A stretch of DNA of 7,714 nt from Chlamydiota bacterium (GCA_011065005.1 JAAKFP010000111.1:1-7714), one strand, 5' to 3'; positions 1 to 7,224 are shown, counted from the stretch's first letter. The notes: generated from the sequence alone by a model not told the origin. Program-made: numbers and translations.

Positions 1-31
1 CCTCGTGGGGGTTCAAGTCCCCCCTTTCGCA
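1..31 (+). tRNA. 3' end of a tRNA, probably tRNA-Leu (partial)
   Basis: The window opens inside a tRNA. A perfect T arm is visible: GGGGG (7-11), loop TTCAAGT (12-18) and CCCCC (19-23). It is followed by a 7-base acceptor strand CTTTCGC (24-30) and the discriminator A31. No CCA is encoded, as the next bases are TCA. The bases before the T arm (CCTCGT) fit the end of a long variable arm. A long variable arm with discriminator A, and an implied 5' acceptor strand GCGAAAG, point to leucine rather than serine. The anticodon lies outside the window, so the isotype is inferred. Confidence 0.75.
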
Positions 32-47
32 TCAACAAATAGGCTAT

Positions 48-839
48 ATGGATTGTTCCGCATATTGCACAGCTTCTTCTTATAAAATTAAGTCGTTGTA
101 TCAGTCCTTGAAGGGGCGTTACAAAACAACGCTCTATCGTGATGTTGTCTATATTGAAGTCCCTAGCAAAGAGTGGGATAATCTTGACATCTTTTTCTTT
201 CCCTATGGGGCGATGATCTGCTGGGGAGCTTCCTTGGAGGATGGGAAAAAGTTTCTTGATGAGGTTGAGAATTTCCAGGAACAGCCCCTCAAAGAGATGG
301 AAATGGACGATTTTACGTATTCCTATGGAAAAGAGTTTGAAATGATGGAAGATGAAATCATCCTTCCCGACCGAAATATCTTGACCAAGCTCGCGATATC
401 TCACGGCTTAGCGCAATCTGTCAAACTTGGTGCTTTTGAAGATACCATTTCGGATTCTTTCAAGAAAACGCGGCATATTCCTGAGAACCTAGCCAAATGG
501 GGAAAGATTCCCTTATCTAGGCGTCAGATTCGAAAAAGGATGGGAGAGCTTTTCATCGATCGAAGTTCTATCAACCTGCATGTTGACGTGCTGGACACTC
601 CGGAATTCTTCTGGGACCATCCTGACCTAGAACTCATGTACACTGATATTGCCAATGAGCTCGATATTCAAACCCGTGGTCAGGTGTTGAATCAGCGTCT
701 CGATGTCATTCGAGAGCTCTTTGAAATGTTAGGAAATGAGCTGAACCACCAGCATTCGAGCCGCCTGGAATGGACGATCATTTGGTTGATTGTCATCGAA
801 GTGGTGATCACCTTGTTGACCCATTACCATATCGTATGA
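48..839 (+). CDS. DUF155/RMND1 (YagE-like, COG1723) family membrane-anchored protein
   Basis: The 263-residue product has the layout of the DUF155 family, which includes mitochondrial RMND1 and yeast Rmd1. The N-terminal CSAYCTASSYKIKSL stretch is the usual family start. A long soluble body with conserved acidic and aromatic segments follows. The protein ends in the family-typical tail: RLEW (239-242), then a hydrophobic helix at about 242-258 with an embedded Glu251, then a very short terminal tail. It is therefore expected to be a C-terminally anchored inner-membrane protein. The molecular function of bacterial members is not established; the eukaryotic relatives are linked to mitochondrial translation. 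The ATG at 48 lies 16 bases after the tRNA and has only a weak AGG-like ribosome site (55-41 region), but it gives the normal family N terminus. No separate promoter is obvious in the gap, so co-transcription with the tRNA is possible. The stop overlaps the yidD start as ATGA. Family assignment is by recognition; length is normal for bacterial members. Confidence 0.85.
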   Translation: MDCSAYCTASSYKIKSLYQSLKGRYKTTLYRDVVYIEVPSKEWDNLDIFFFPYGAMICWGASLEDGKKFLDEVENFQEQPLKEMEMDDFTYSYGKEFEMMEDEIILPDRNILTKLAISHGLAQSVKLGAFEDTISDSFKKTRHIPENLAKWGKIPLSRRQIRKRMGELFIDRSSINLHVDVLDTPEFFWDHPDLELMYTDIANELDIQTRGQVLNQRLDVIRELFEMLGNELNHQHSSRLEWTIIWLIVIEVVITLLTHYHIV

Positions 840-1045
840 AAAGCGTTGCTGTACTTCTCATTCGGATCTACCAACTTTGCATTAGCCCTGTCATTGGAGA
901 TACGTGCCGGTTTCGGCCGTCCTGCTCAGAATATGCTGTAGAGGCGTTGAACAAGCATGGCTTCCTGCGAGGTTGTTGGTTAGCTGTTCGTAGAATTGTC
1001 AGATGCAACCCTCGCTGTCCTGGCGGGGACGACGCTGTCCCCTAA
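836..1045 (+). CDS. yidD: Membrane protein insertion efficiency factor YidD
   Basis: This 69-residue protein matches YidD along its whole length. It has an N-terminal amphipathic, hydrophobic segment LLIRIYQLCISP (7-18), then the Cys-rich signature TCRFRPSCSEYA (23-34), EALNKHG (36-42), RIVRCNP (53-59) and the terminal PGGDDAVP (62-69). YidD sits at the cytoplasmic face of the inner membrane and aids YidC/Sec-dependent insertion of membrane proteins. The start chosen is the ATG at 836, whose last bases overlap the upstream TGA (ATGA). No Shine-Dalgarno is visible, so expression probably depends on translational coupling. A longer in-frame reading from 770 is rejected because the extra 22 residues overlap the upstream gene and are not YidD-like. 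YidD usually lies between rnpA and yidC; here it pairs with a DUF155 gene. The last codons belong to a 64-bp sequence that is repeated at 7319-7382. Confidence 0.93.
   Translation: MKSVAVLLIRIYQLCISPVIGDTCRFRPSCSEYAVEALNKHGFLRGCWLAVRRIVRCNPRCPGGDDAVP
1025..1042 (+). repeat. Small perfect hairpin in the last codons of yidD
   Basis: GGGGAC (1025-1030) and GTCCCC (1037-1042) form a perfect 6-bp stem around the hexaloop GACGCT. It ends directly at the TAA stop of yidD (1043-1045). The distal copy at 7319-7335 keeps the loop but has a shortened stem. The hairpin coincides with codons for the conserved GGDDAVP tail, so part of it is explained by protein constraint. Confidence 0.55.
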
Positions 1046-1089
1046 GGGGATTCAACGCAAAGACGCCAAGGCGCAAAGAAAAAGTTTCT
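1026..1089 (+). repeat. Direct repeat, left copy (yidD tail plus first hairpin arm)
   Basis: These 64 bases recur at 7319-7382 in the same orientation with 60 of 64 identical. The differences are at 1041, 1063, 1067 and 1071. The left copy spans the last yidD codons (GACGACGCTGTC), the stop, and the complete left arm of the downstream hairpin. The two copies bracket the whole Rhs/lipoprotein module at a spacing of 6293 bases. Confidence 0.85.
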
Positions 1090-1118
1090 TCTTTGCGTCT
1101 TGGCGCCTTTGCGTTGAA
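1051..1118. repeat. Large 30-bp inverted repeat (hairpin) between convergent genes
   Basis: The arms 1051-1080 and 1089-1118 are inverted copies matching at 28 of 30 positions, with an 8-base loop (AAAGTTTC). One of the two exceptions is a G-T wobble in RNA. The arms carry the ACGCAAAG / CGCCAAG / GCGCAAAG pattern, a type of G+C-rich intergenic repeat seen widely in bacterial genomes. The hairpin lies 5 bases after the yidD stop and 6 bases before the stop of the convergent lipoprotein gene. It is well placed to end transcription from both sides, but lacks a clear T-run, so a terminator role is inference. Its left arm belongs to the 64-bp direct repeat and its right arm is nearly the exact inverse of 7344-7373. 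Confidence 0.8.
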
Positions 1119-1124
1119 TTTATC

Positions 1125-1682
1125 TCATTGGCTCAAGCTGGGGAGTGAATCTTGTGTCCTGACAATTTCCAAGGCCTCATCATAAGTTTCTCTTTTTACG
1201 GTTTGCAAAGAGGGTTTCTCTTCGTTTTCAATTACAAATCTTAATTTTCCATGTAAGAGCACTGCCCCGTAAAGCAAATCTGTATTTGCTCCTTTGTTTT
1301 TTATGCGCTCCAAATCAGAACCCCTTAACCAAATACTAAGTTCTAGATTAGTGGATCGGAAGGGGTAATTCGCAAGGTATTCACGGATCTCCTCGTCAGC
1401 ATTAATTCTGTCCAGCAATTCTTCTGCAACTTGAACGATGAGTCTTCTAAGCTCTTCTACTGACATCGGCCCTATTGTGTCAAAACCCAAATGGATCCCA
1501 TTGATTTGACCTAAAAACTCCCCTCCTTCTAAGGAACAAACCATACGATATTGTTTTTCAGCATCTTGGATAAAGCGGTGCATGAATTTCTGTACAAGTT
1601 GACAATGTACGGGAGGAGGATCACGGTGATTACATGCGGTGAACAACAATAGGATACTACACAATAGGATTTGATATTTCAT
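1125..1682 (-). CDS. Small putative lipoprotein, candidate immunity partner of the Rhs protein
   Basis: The product has 185 residues and I do not recognise its family. The N terminus MKYQILLCSILLLFTAC is a short lipoprotein-type signal: Lys2, a hydrophobic core and a lipobox-like FTAC with Cys17 as the likely lipidated residue. Phe at -3 is not ideal. The mature part has a basic, proline-containing linker (NHRDPPP), then a mixed alpha/beta-looking domain. This includes an acidic helix, SVEELRRLIVQVAEELLDRI (about 74-93), and ends with a charged segment around RETYDEALEIV. There are no further membrane segments. The ATG at 1682 overlaps the Rhs stop as ATGA, and an AAAGAG ribosome site lies 8 bases upstream inside the Rhs end, so the two genes are translated together. 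This position just after an Rhs C-terminal tip is where immunity genes normally sit. An envelope lipoprotein would fit a toxin acting on membranes, as with Tli proteins for T6SS phospholipases. Immunity is inferred from position and localisation, not from homology. It could instead be an Rhs-associated secretion or surface factor. Confidence 0.75.
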   Translation of the reverse strand: MKYQILLCSILLLFTACNHRDPPPVHCQLVQKFMHRFIQDAEKQYRMVCSLEGGEFLGQINGIHLGFDTIGPMSVEELRRLIVQVAEELLDRINADEEIREYLANYPFRSTNLELSIWLRGSDLERIKNKGANTDLLYGAVLLHGKLRFVIENEEKPSLQTVKRETYDEALEIVRTQDSLPSLSQ

Positions 1683-2542
1683 TTTTCATTCTCTTTTTCA
1701 ATAATTTTGTCAGCAAATCCTTTAAAGTCATCAGCATAACCCTTGGATTCGATATCATGATCGCTAAAAAAGCGAGTCGGTCCCTTAGATGAATAACCGG
1801 TACCGATTATAGAAGTCTCTTGATTTTTTCTAAAGTAATTCATGAGTTTCCCGAGCTTAGGAACCACGTCATCGGAGTTTACGCAATTATCCGCTGATTT
1901 ATACATTCCACTCGGCAACATTTCTAAACTGCCATAACTTCTTATCTCCATGGAATCCCTCACTCTCTCAGACATAAACCGCGTGGAATTGTATAAATCG
2001 AGCCCTCCCCTACTATGCGGCAGATAGTATAAGCTTGTTTTATCGCCAGAAACTGAGCGTTGCAGCGCATAATCATTGACAATTTCCCGCCTAAGATCAT
2101 CAACCTCTTTGGAGGGCATTCCCAATAAGCCTGAAAGCGCTGCTAAGCCATCGGAAGCAAACCCCCTGGATTGCCGGCATGTATAATGCACCTGATGTCC
2201 GTCCAAATTATCTGACATTGATTTCGCTACTTCTTCAGCTCTATGTTTGGATGTCATTATCCCCGGTATATATCTAACCACAGCATTTGGAAATGGCTTC
2301 TCACCGACAACTCCCGAAACGGACCCAATCTCCCAAGATTTTTTATGATGGAAAGACTTTCCGTATATCACTCGACCTATTCCTTCACCATAGTATTGAA
2401 GGTAAGAGGAGGGAATAAAATGATGCGCTGCCGATTGTATCGTCCTGCCTATCGGCCTCATCATTTCATCGCTAAATCCATGCGCCAGACCGCCATAGAC
2501 AGGCATAGGCGGAGGGTGTTGCTTTGTTTCCGAAGTTGCAAA
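1679..2542 (-). other. Rhs C-terminal tip: alpha/beta-hydrolase-like domain (candidate toxin)
   Basis: This marks the part of the Rhs protein after the core (residues about 1557-1843). A first strand with a possible oxyanion segment, RYIPGIMTS (Gly at about 1650), is followed by a helix (HRAEEVAKSMSDNL) and a second strand (HQVHYTC). Next comes LYYLPHSRGG, a nucleophile-elbow-like motif with Ser1733 (codon 2012-2014); its first Gly is replaced by Pro, so it departs from GxSxG. NCVNSDDVVP (Asp1780/1781) sits where an acid residue is expected, and SDHDIESKGY (His1818, codon 1757-1759) is the candidate catalytic His near the end. The order Ser, Asp, His and the spacing fit a lipase/esterase-type fold. 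I believe chlamydial proteins of the DUF687 type share this pattern, but this is from memory. Substrate is unknown; lipid ester cleavage is the guess. Confidence 0.6.
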
Positions 2543-5500
2543 ACCTAAGAGGTCCGTACAAGCCATGGGATTGTTATGTGTGTAGGCATATAAGTTAAGT
2601 CCATCGATAAAGCCCGCCTGATCCTGGGTTATCCATTTTCCTATAGATGGCTGATAAAACCTTTTGCCAAAATTGTATAATCCACTAAGTTCCTCCAATC
2701 GGCAGCTTGCAAAGAGCCAGGGGTTGCCGATAGATGATGTTTTAGCTATATTGCCTCTGGAATCATAAATGACAGCTTCGCCAAATGCGCTGTAGCGATA
2801 GGACTCAACAGGTTTTTTGCCGTCCTTAGCGATTAATCCAATGAGGTTTGCTCTATGATCATAAATAGGCGCATAAATATTGCCGTTTATTTCAACGGCA
2901 ATAGCAGCCCTAAGTAAACCTTCCGTTTTGCCCATTACCCTTAATGTTTTGACATCTCCTTGCGGATTTGTGGAGCCGATTTCAAGGATGCCTTGGTAAA
3001 TATATTGATCAACCTCATCTTCGACCCAGCCATTGTTCCACAAGAATTTTACTCTGCTGACGAGGCGTCCAAAGGAGTCATATTCATTTTCTATCTTCCA
3101 CTCATTTTCTTTTGTCATTTTTATCAAGCGGTCGAATGCGTCGTAAGAATAATTAATTTTAAACCCTGGTTTTTCCTGCATGATCAAATTTCCATTCGGA
3201 TCATATAGGTAGGAAGATTCATCATCCGACTCTATTTGGTTAATGGAATTAATTGAGTATGAGTCTTGATCTTTTTTCGTTCTGTTATGAAGAGAATCGT
3301 TTTGATAAGAATGGGTTTGAATGCAATCTTCAAAAAGAAGTTGGTTAAGGTCGTCATATTCAAAACAATCAGTTTTTGCAGCATGAGGAGTCTCAAACTG
3401 TACGTAAATGAGGTTGCCCATCGGGTCGTAAGCATCTTCGGGAATATTTTCGGAAAAATAAGGTGTTTTCATAAGCGTCATTCTACCGAGCAAATCCCAC
3501 TCAAAATTTGCGTATTCTCCGGTAATAAGCTTCGATCTTACGCTTCTGTGCTGCCAGTCCGACACTTCATAATCGTGGCGGTATTGCAAAACGCCGGATG
3601 CATTGTATTTCGTTACCGCCCACACATCGCACGGTCCATATTTGTATGCAACGAAAGAGTTGTCCGGCAAGAGTATTCTTGTTACCCGTTTTAAGTCGTC
3701 GTATTGAAAAAACAATTGGTTTCCGGAGGGCAGTTTTTCAGAAACGAGATTGCTAAATTCATCAAAGCTTCTATAAAGACTTTGGTCGTTGTGAAGGTTT
3801 CTGCTTTGGGTGAGATTGTCATTAAGGTCGTAAGAGTACTCATAAGACACACTTTGGTCGGAAGATGAAACCGTTATTTCTCTTCCTAAACCATCATATT
3901 GATAAAATAGCGTTACTCCATCTGGTTTTATTTTTGACTCGATGGCTCCAGATTTTGTATACGTCATGGTGACTTTTTTATTTTTTCCCAATGGATCTTC
4001 GATGATTGCAATCGGTCTTTTCATGCTGTCATAAGCGTAGGCAACCTGATATTCTCTAATTGGAAGAGCGTCTTCTATGCTCAGCGCAGTTTTTTTAATG
4101 ACCGAATCCCTATTATCGTAGAAAATTTTCTCTGATGATAACAACGTAGAGATTGCATCAAATTTCTCTATCGACACATCTTTGTTGTGAGAATTTTTAA
4201 TCGATACCGTTTGAATCCCATTTGGGTCGACGACAATGGTTTTCAACACATTTTGGCCATGCTCATTTATGTAAGAAAAATCGTAAAAGATATTGGTTTC
4301 AAATCCCAAAGCATCGATTTTTTTAATCGGCAAATTAAAGGATGTGTATTGGACACGCTGTCTTGAGGCCAAATTCTGGTTTTGATAAACCGCCGTTTCC
4401 GTACAGTTGCTGTTAATATCGTAGGTGTATGAAGTTAAATTGCAAAGATTGCCGGAGCCGTCTTCGATCATTTCCTTTATCATACGATCAATGTTGTCAT
4501 ACTCTACAATACGTTTTTTATATTCATTTTCACCTGAAGCATACCTGTTAATGGTCTCTGATAATCTTCCAAGAGTGTCATATCGACACTCTTCTTTAAA
4601 AGTATTTTTTAAACCGATTTTTTCTTTGGAAATCAATCTCCCAGCACCATCATAACTATAAAAGATTTGGTAGCCCATCGGATCTGTTTCAGAAACCAAG
4701 TTGCCCCTTTCATAGGCATACTTACGGGAGAATAAGAGTTTTCCATCTTCACTATATCGTTCCTCGCAAACTTTCCTTTTTTGACAATCGTAGAAAAATA
4801 GAGAAAATGATCCATTTCTATAAATTTGCTTATTAGGCGTCCCGTTTAAGTTGTAAAGGAACGATTCCGAGCTTCCGTCCGAATACTCTACTCGGGTGAT
4901 TTGACCGCGGCAATTGTACGATTTATGAGTGCTGAAGCCCTGTGAATCTTTTTCTTCAGTAACTTGATCCCATATATTGTACGATTTGTGCTCAACGGTC
5001 TCAAGGGGATTGCCGTGCTCGCCGAAAATGCGGGGGCAAACCACTCTGATCAACCTTCCCATGCTATCGTAATGGTAAGATGTTCTGTTGCCAAAAGAAT
5101 CTATTTCAGCAATTTTCCTGTCCAAATTATCATATTCAAAGCTTTGAACAAATACCTCTCCAGAGTCATGCAATTCTTCCTTAGCAGCTAATCTTCCTCT
5201 TGTGTCGTATCTCAGAGATATTGAAAATCCCGAACCCAACAGTTCTTTATATACGCATTTGTTGCCTTTGTTATAACGATATCTCGTCACCCGACCTATT
5301 GGATCTACCTCTTCAACACGGTTGCCTTCATCATCATATTGATAGGAAAGGGTAAATTTTAAGTTATTTTCCGAATCATAGTGATCTTCTCTGACAACCA
5401 AGTTATATTTCCCATATTCATAATCTATCCTTTTTAACTGCCTCATTCCGGTTTGAGGATCAAGATAGTATTCAATAACTTTTTTTGGTTTTCCAAATCC

Positions 5501-7210
5501 CGGGGTTAGAGGAGTTTCATTGTTTTCAAACACAGTCGTAACTCGGTGTGACACATCTGCAAGATCGAGTGGATCCGTAGACGAGCCATCATCAGTGATT
5601 TTTTTTACTAGTATGTTAAAGTTGCCATATTCAAGAAATTCCCTTGAATAAATTCCTTCTGGGGTAAAACGAAGCTTTGACTTTGGCAAATCTGTCCCTT
5701 TAAGGTATTCCCACATCACACCTTCGCCATCATCATCTACTTCAGTTAAAACAAGATTAAAGCCATCAGCTGTATATGTATAATGCCTGCTATATGTTTC
5801 CCTGCCGCTTAAGTCTGGCCGACCATCTTTTATTGATTCAAACGGTCTAGGATCGGTTAGACCTGTCAAATGACCAGCGATGGTCTCTTTCAAAACATTG
5901 CCAAATGGATCGTAAGTGTAGGTAATTAATGAGAGGGGCTTTTTGTGGCCATTAGCGATTGCCTTCGTAATCAAATTACCAACGTCGCCTTTTATCGGTT
6001 TTCCCGCTTTGTTTTTTTCGGATCTCTTTCCCCAAAAAAATAATTGCGATGAATAAAGAGTGGTGTCTTTCGAATTTAATCTTTTATACCGGTCTTTTCT
6101 GTTCAAACGTTTATGCCTTGAATACTTATATACTGTTTCTCCGCCCCCAATGTCCCATACAGTGGTTTTTCTCTTACTATCTTCATAATAGATATAGAAT
6201 ACCGGCACGAATTTGTTGTCTGCATTCAGAAGAGAAATTTTATCGACCTTTTTATGTGAATAAGCAAACTTGATGCTCCCCGCGTCCTGCCGATCTATTC
6301 TTTCGATCAGCCTAATATTGTTTGTGATATTTCTGGAAACCTTCTTATGCTTTTCTTTATAGTAATAAGTGGTAAGGGGCACTCCGGTCATTGAGCAGGA
6401 ATCCAGAGAATAATAATAACTGAATTGGTTTTTTTCATGTCTAGATAACGTATAATCTGCGCTTTTGCCGTCACTTGTTTCAACATGAATGTTGTAATTA
6501 AGATAGGTAAAATTCATCCACCCTAAAGTTATATTGCCGCTTGAGTCCGTTGCCCTAATCTGGTTTATCGGTTTTATGCGTTTGGATTTATCATGTGTAT
6601 AATAGATGATGTTTCCGCTCGGGCGAATTTCATGTGACATAGGCGACTCTTCTTCAAAGAAACGTTGCGTACCATCTCCCAGAGTAACTGTAAAATTTTC
6701 CTTTTTCCGATCACCCTTTATTTTTTTACGTTGGCAGATTTTTATATTTTTAATATTTGTTCGACCGGAAATTTCATCCCCACCACAATTGGTGACCCCG
6801 TAAGACATCTGATAGGCGTTAAGATAGAACCAGTTTTCCTTTGCTTTTGAGTCCTTTTTTGCTATGAACCACATCAGATCGCCGCCGGAATCCTCCAACT
6901 CAAAATCCTCATAGGGAGATTGTGTTCCACCTGTTTCAGCTTTGGTGGGGTGATTATGGGTAAAACCTATGCCATAATATTTTTCATCGTAATTGTGACT
7001 GTTATAATGTCTTGTAAAACTTATAGGCTCCGGACAATCGACAACCAAATCCTGCGAGGATTGTAAAAGGGTTCCCGTTATAGCATTAACACATCCATAA
7101 ATGTAGGATGACGGCTCAGCCTGTCCATCGAGTCGAAAATGTTCTTCTTCCGCCTCTATGTGGCAGCTTAAGATAAGAAGTGAGAGAAGAAAAAAGAGAA
7201 ACTTACACAT
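1679..7210 (-). CDS. Giant exported Rhs/YD-repeat protein with an alpha/beta-hydrolase-like C-terminal tip
   Basis: The reading frame is intact for 1843 residues from the preferred ATG at 7210. Layout: a signal peptide, MCKFLFFLLSLLILSC, with a possible lipobox (Cys16); then YGCVNAITGTLLQ...PISFTRHYNS (about 38-70), typical of the DUF6531-like start of Rhs proteins. A lysine-rich N-terminal wall without clear YD repeats runs to about 430. Many YD repeats (YDPFGNVLKE, YDTRGRLAAKEE, YDGAGRLISKEK, YDAFDRLIKM and others) follow to about 1480. The Rhs-associated core LYNFGKRFYQPSIGKWITQD...NLYAYTHNNP...LLGF spans about 1511-1557. The final 287 residues are a separate tip. Rhs proteins form a beta-cocoon that holds and releases the C-terminal effector. 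The start at 7210 has GGGGA nine bases upstream; an ATG at 7240 (53 - 10 residues longer than 7210, i.e. 10 extra residues) is the main alternative. The open frame back to 7369 only reads through a repeat. No VgrG or PAAR partner is present, so Sec export is the likely route. The Rhs identity is certain; the toxin role is inferred. Confidence 0.93.
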   Translation of the reverse strand: MCKFLFFLLSLLILSCHIEAEEEHFRLDGQAEPSSYIYGCVNAITGTLLQSSQDLVVDCPEPISFTRHYNSHNYDEKYYGIGFTHNHPTKAETGGTQSPYEDFELEDSGGDLMWFIAKKDSKAKENWFYLNAYQMSYGVTNCGGDEISGRTNIKNIKICQRKKIKGDRKKENFTVTLGDGTQRFFEEESPMSHEIRPSGNIIYYTHDKSKRIKPINQIRATDSSGNITLGWMNFTYLNYNIHVETSDGKSADYTLSRHEKNQFSYYYSLDSCSMTGVPLTTYYYKEKHKKVSRNITNNIRLIERIDRQDAGSIKFAYSHKKVDKISLLNADNKFVPVFYIYYEDSKRKTTVWDIGGGETVYKYSRHKRLNRKDRYKRLNSKDTTLYSSQLFFWGKRSEKNKAGKPIKGDVGNLITKAIANGHKKPLSLITYTYDPFGNVLKETIAGHLTGLTDPRPFESIKDGRPDLSGRETYSRHYTYTADGFNLVLTEVDDDGEGVMWEYLKGTDLPKSKLRFTPEGIYSREFLEYGNFNILVKKITDDGSSTDPLDLADVSHRVTTVFENNETPLTPGFGKPKKVIEYYLDPQTGMRQLKRIDYEYGKYNLVVREDHYDSENNLKFTLSYQYDDEGNRVEEVDPIGRVTRYRYNKGNKCVYKELLGSGFSISLRYDTRGRLAAKEELHDSGEVFVQSFEYDNLDRKIAEIDSFGNRTSYHYDSMGRLIRVVCPRIFGEHGNPLETVEHKSYNIWDQVTEEKDSQGFSTHKSYNCRGQITRVEYSDGSSESFLYNLNGTPNKQIYRNGSFSLFFYDCQKRKVCEERYSEDGKLLFSRKYAYERGNLVSETDPMGYQIFYSYDGAGRLISKEKIGLKNTFKEECRYDTLGRLSETINRYASGENEYKKRIVEYDNIDRMIKEMIEDGSGNLCNLTSYTYDINSNCTETAVYQNQNLASRQRVQYTSFNLPIKKIDALGFETNIFYDFSYINEHGQNVLKTIVVDPNGIQTVSIKNSHNKDVSIEKFDAISTLLSSEKIFYDNRDSVIKKTALSIEDALPIREYQVAYAYDSMKRPIAIIEDPLGKNKKVTMTYTKSGAIESKIKPDGVTLFYQYDGLGREITVSSSDQSVSYEYSYDLNDNLTQSRNLHNDQSLYRSFDEFSNLVSEKLPSGNQLFFQYDDLKRVTRILLPDNSFVAYKYGPCDVWAVTKYNASGVLQYRHDYEVSDWQHRSVRSKLITGEYANFEWDLLGRMTLMKTPYFSENIPEDAYDPMGNLIYVQFETPHAAKTDCFEYDDLNQLLFEDCIQTHSYQNDSLHNRTKKDQDSYSINSINQIESDDESSYLYDPNGNLIMQEKPGFKINYSYDAFDRLIKMTKENEWKIENEYDSFGRLVSRVKFLWNNGWVEDEVDQYIYQGILEIGSTNPQGDVKTLRVMGKTEGLLRAAIAVEINGNIYAPIYDHRANLIGLIAKDGKKPVESYRYSAFGEAVIYDSRGNIAKTSSIGNPWLFASCRLEELSGLYNFGKRFYQPSIGKWITQDQAGFIDGLNLYAYTHNNPMACTDLLGFATSETKQHPPPMPVYGGLAHGFSDEMMRPIGRTIQSAAHHFIPSSYLQYYGEGIGRVIYGKSFHHKKSWEIGSVSGVVGEKPFPNAVVRYIPGIMTSKHRAEEVAKSMSDNLDGHQVHYTCRQSRGFASDGLAALSGLLGMPSKEVDDLRREIVNDYALQRSVSGDKTSLYYLPHSRGGLDLYNSTRFMSERVRDSMEIRSYGSLEMLPSGMYKSADNCVNSDDVVPKLGKLMNYFRKNQETSIIGTGYSSKGPTRFFSDHDIESKGYADDFKGFADKIIEKENEK
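1691..1697 (-). promoter_or_regulatory. Ribosome binding site of the lipoprotein gene, inside the Rhs 3' end
   Basis: On the minus strand AAAAGAG lies 8 bases before the ATG at 1682, within the last codons of the Rhs gene. Together with the ATGA overlap it supports coupled translation of the two genes. Confidence 0.5.
2543..2680 (-). other. Rhs repeat-associated core domain with variant DPxG motifs
   Basis: Residues about 1511-1556 carry the conserved core: LYNFGKRFYQPSIGKWIT, then QDQAGFIDGLNLYAYTH, then NNPMACTDLLGF. In characterised Rhs/TcC proteins the region contains paired aspartates in DPxG-type motifs that drive self-cleavage and release of the tip. Here both aspartates remain, but the prolines are replaced (DQAG, DLLG). 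The boundary at DLLG|F marks where the variable tip begins. Confidence 0.85.
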
Positions 7211-7219
7211 AACATCATG

Positions 7220-7224
7220 TCCCC
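7220..7224 (-). promoter_or_regulatory. Ribosome binding site supporting the Rhs start at 7210
   Basis: On the minus strand GGGGA lies nine bases before the ATG at 7210, and this start puts the hydrophobic signal segment directly at the N terminus. The alternative ATG at 7240 has no comparable purine-rich site at the right distance. No convincing -35/-10 pair was found upstream; a lone TTGACT (plus coordinates 7267-7272) lacks a -10 partner at normal spacing. Confidence 0.45.

Noticed and set aside
770..835. Longer yidD starting at 770
   Set aside because: The added 22 residues lie entirely inside the DUF155 gene, are not YidD-like, and the ATGA-coupled start at 836 gives the normal family length.
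1051..1118. CRISPR-like repeat
   Set aside because: There are only two inverted arms and one distant copy, with no regular spacing or spacers; this is a hairpin repeat.
1003..1185. Plus-strand frame of 60 codons across the yidD end and hairpin
   Set aside because: It reads out of frame through yidD, then through the inverted repeat and antisense to the lipoprotein gene; it has no recognisable features.
3232..4815. Short minus-strand frames (3232-3435 and 4633-4815) within the Rhs gene
   Set aside because: They are alternate frames of the Rhs coding sequence, without homology or a ribosome site.
2243..6850. Several plus-strand frames of 60-142 codons opposite the Rhs gene
   Set aside because: They lie antisense to a continuous, clearly homologous Rhs frame, show no domain motifs, and are explained as shadows of its codon pattern.
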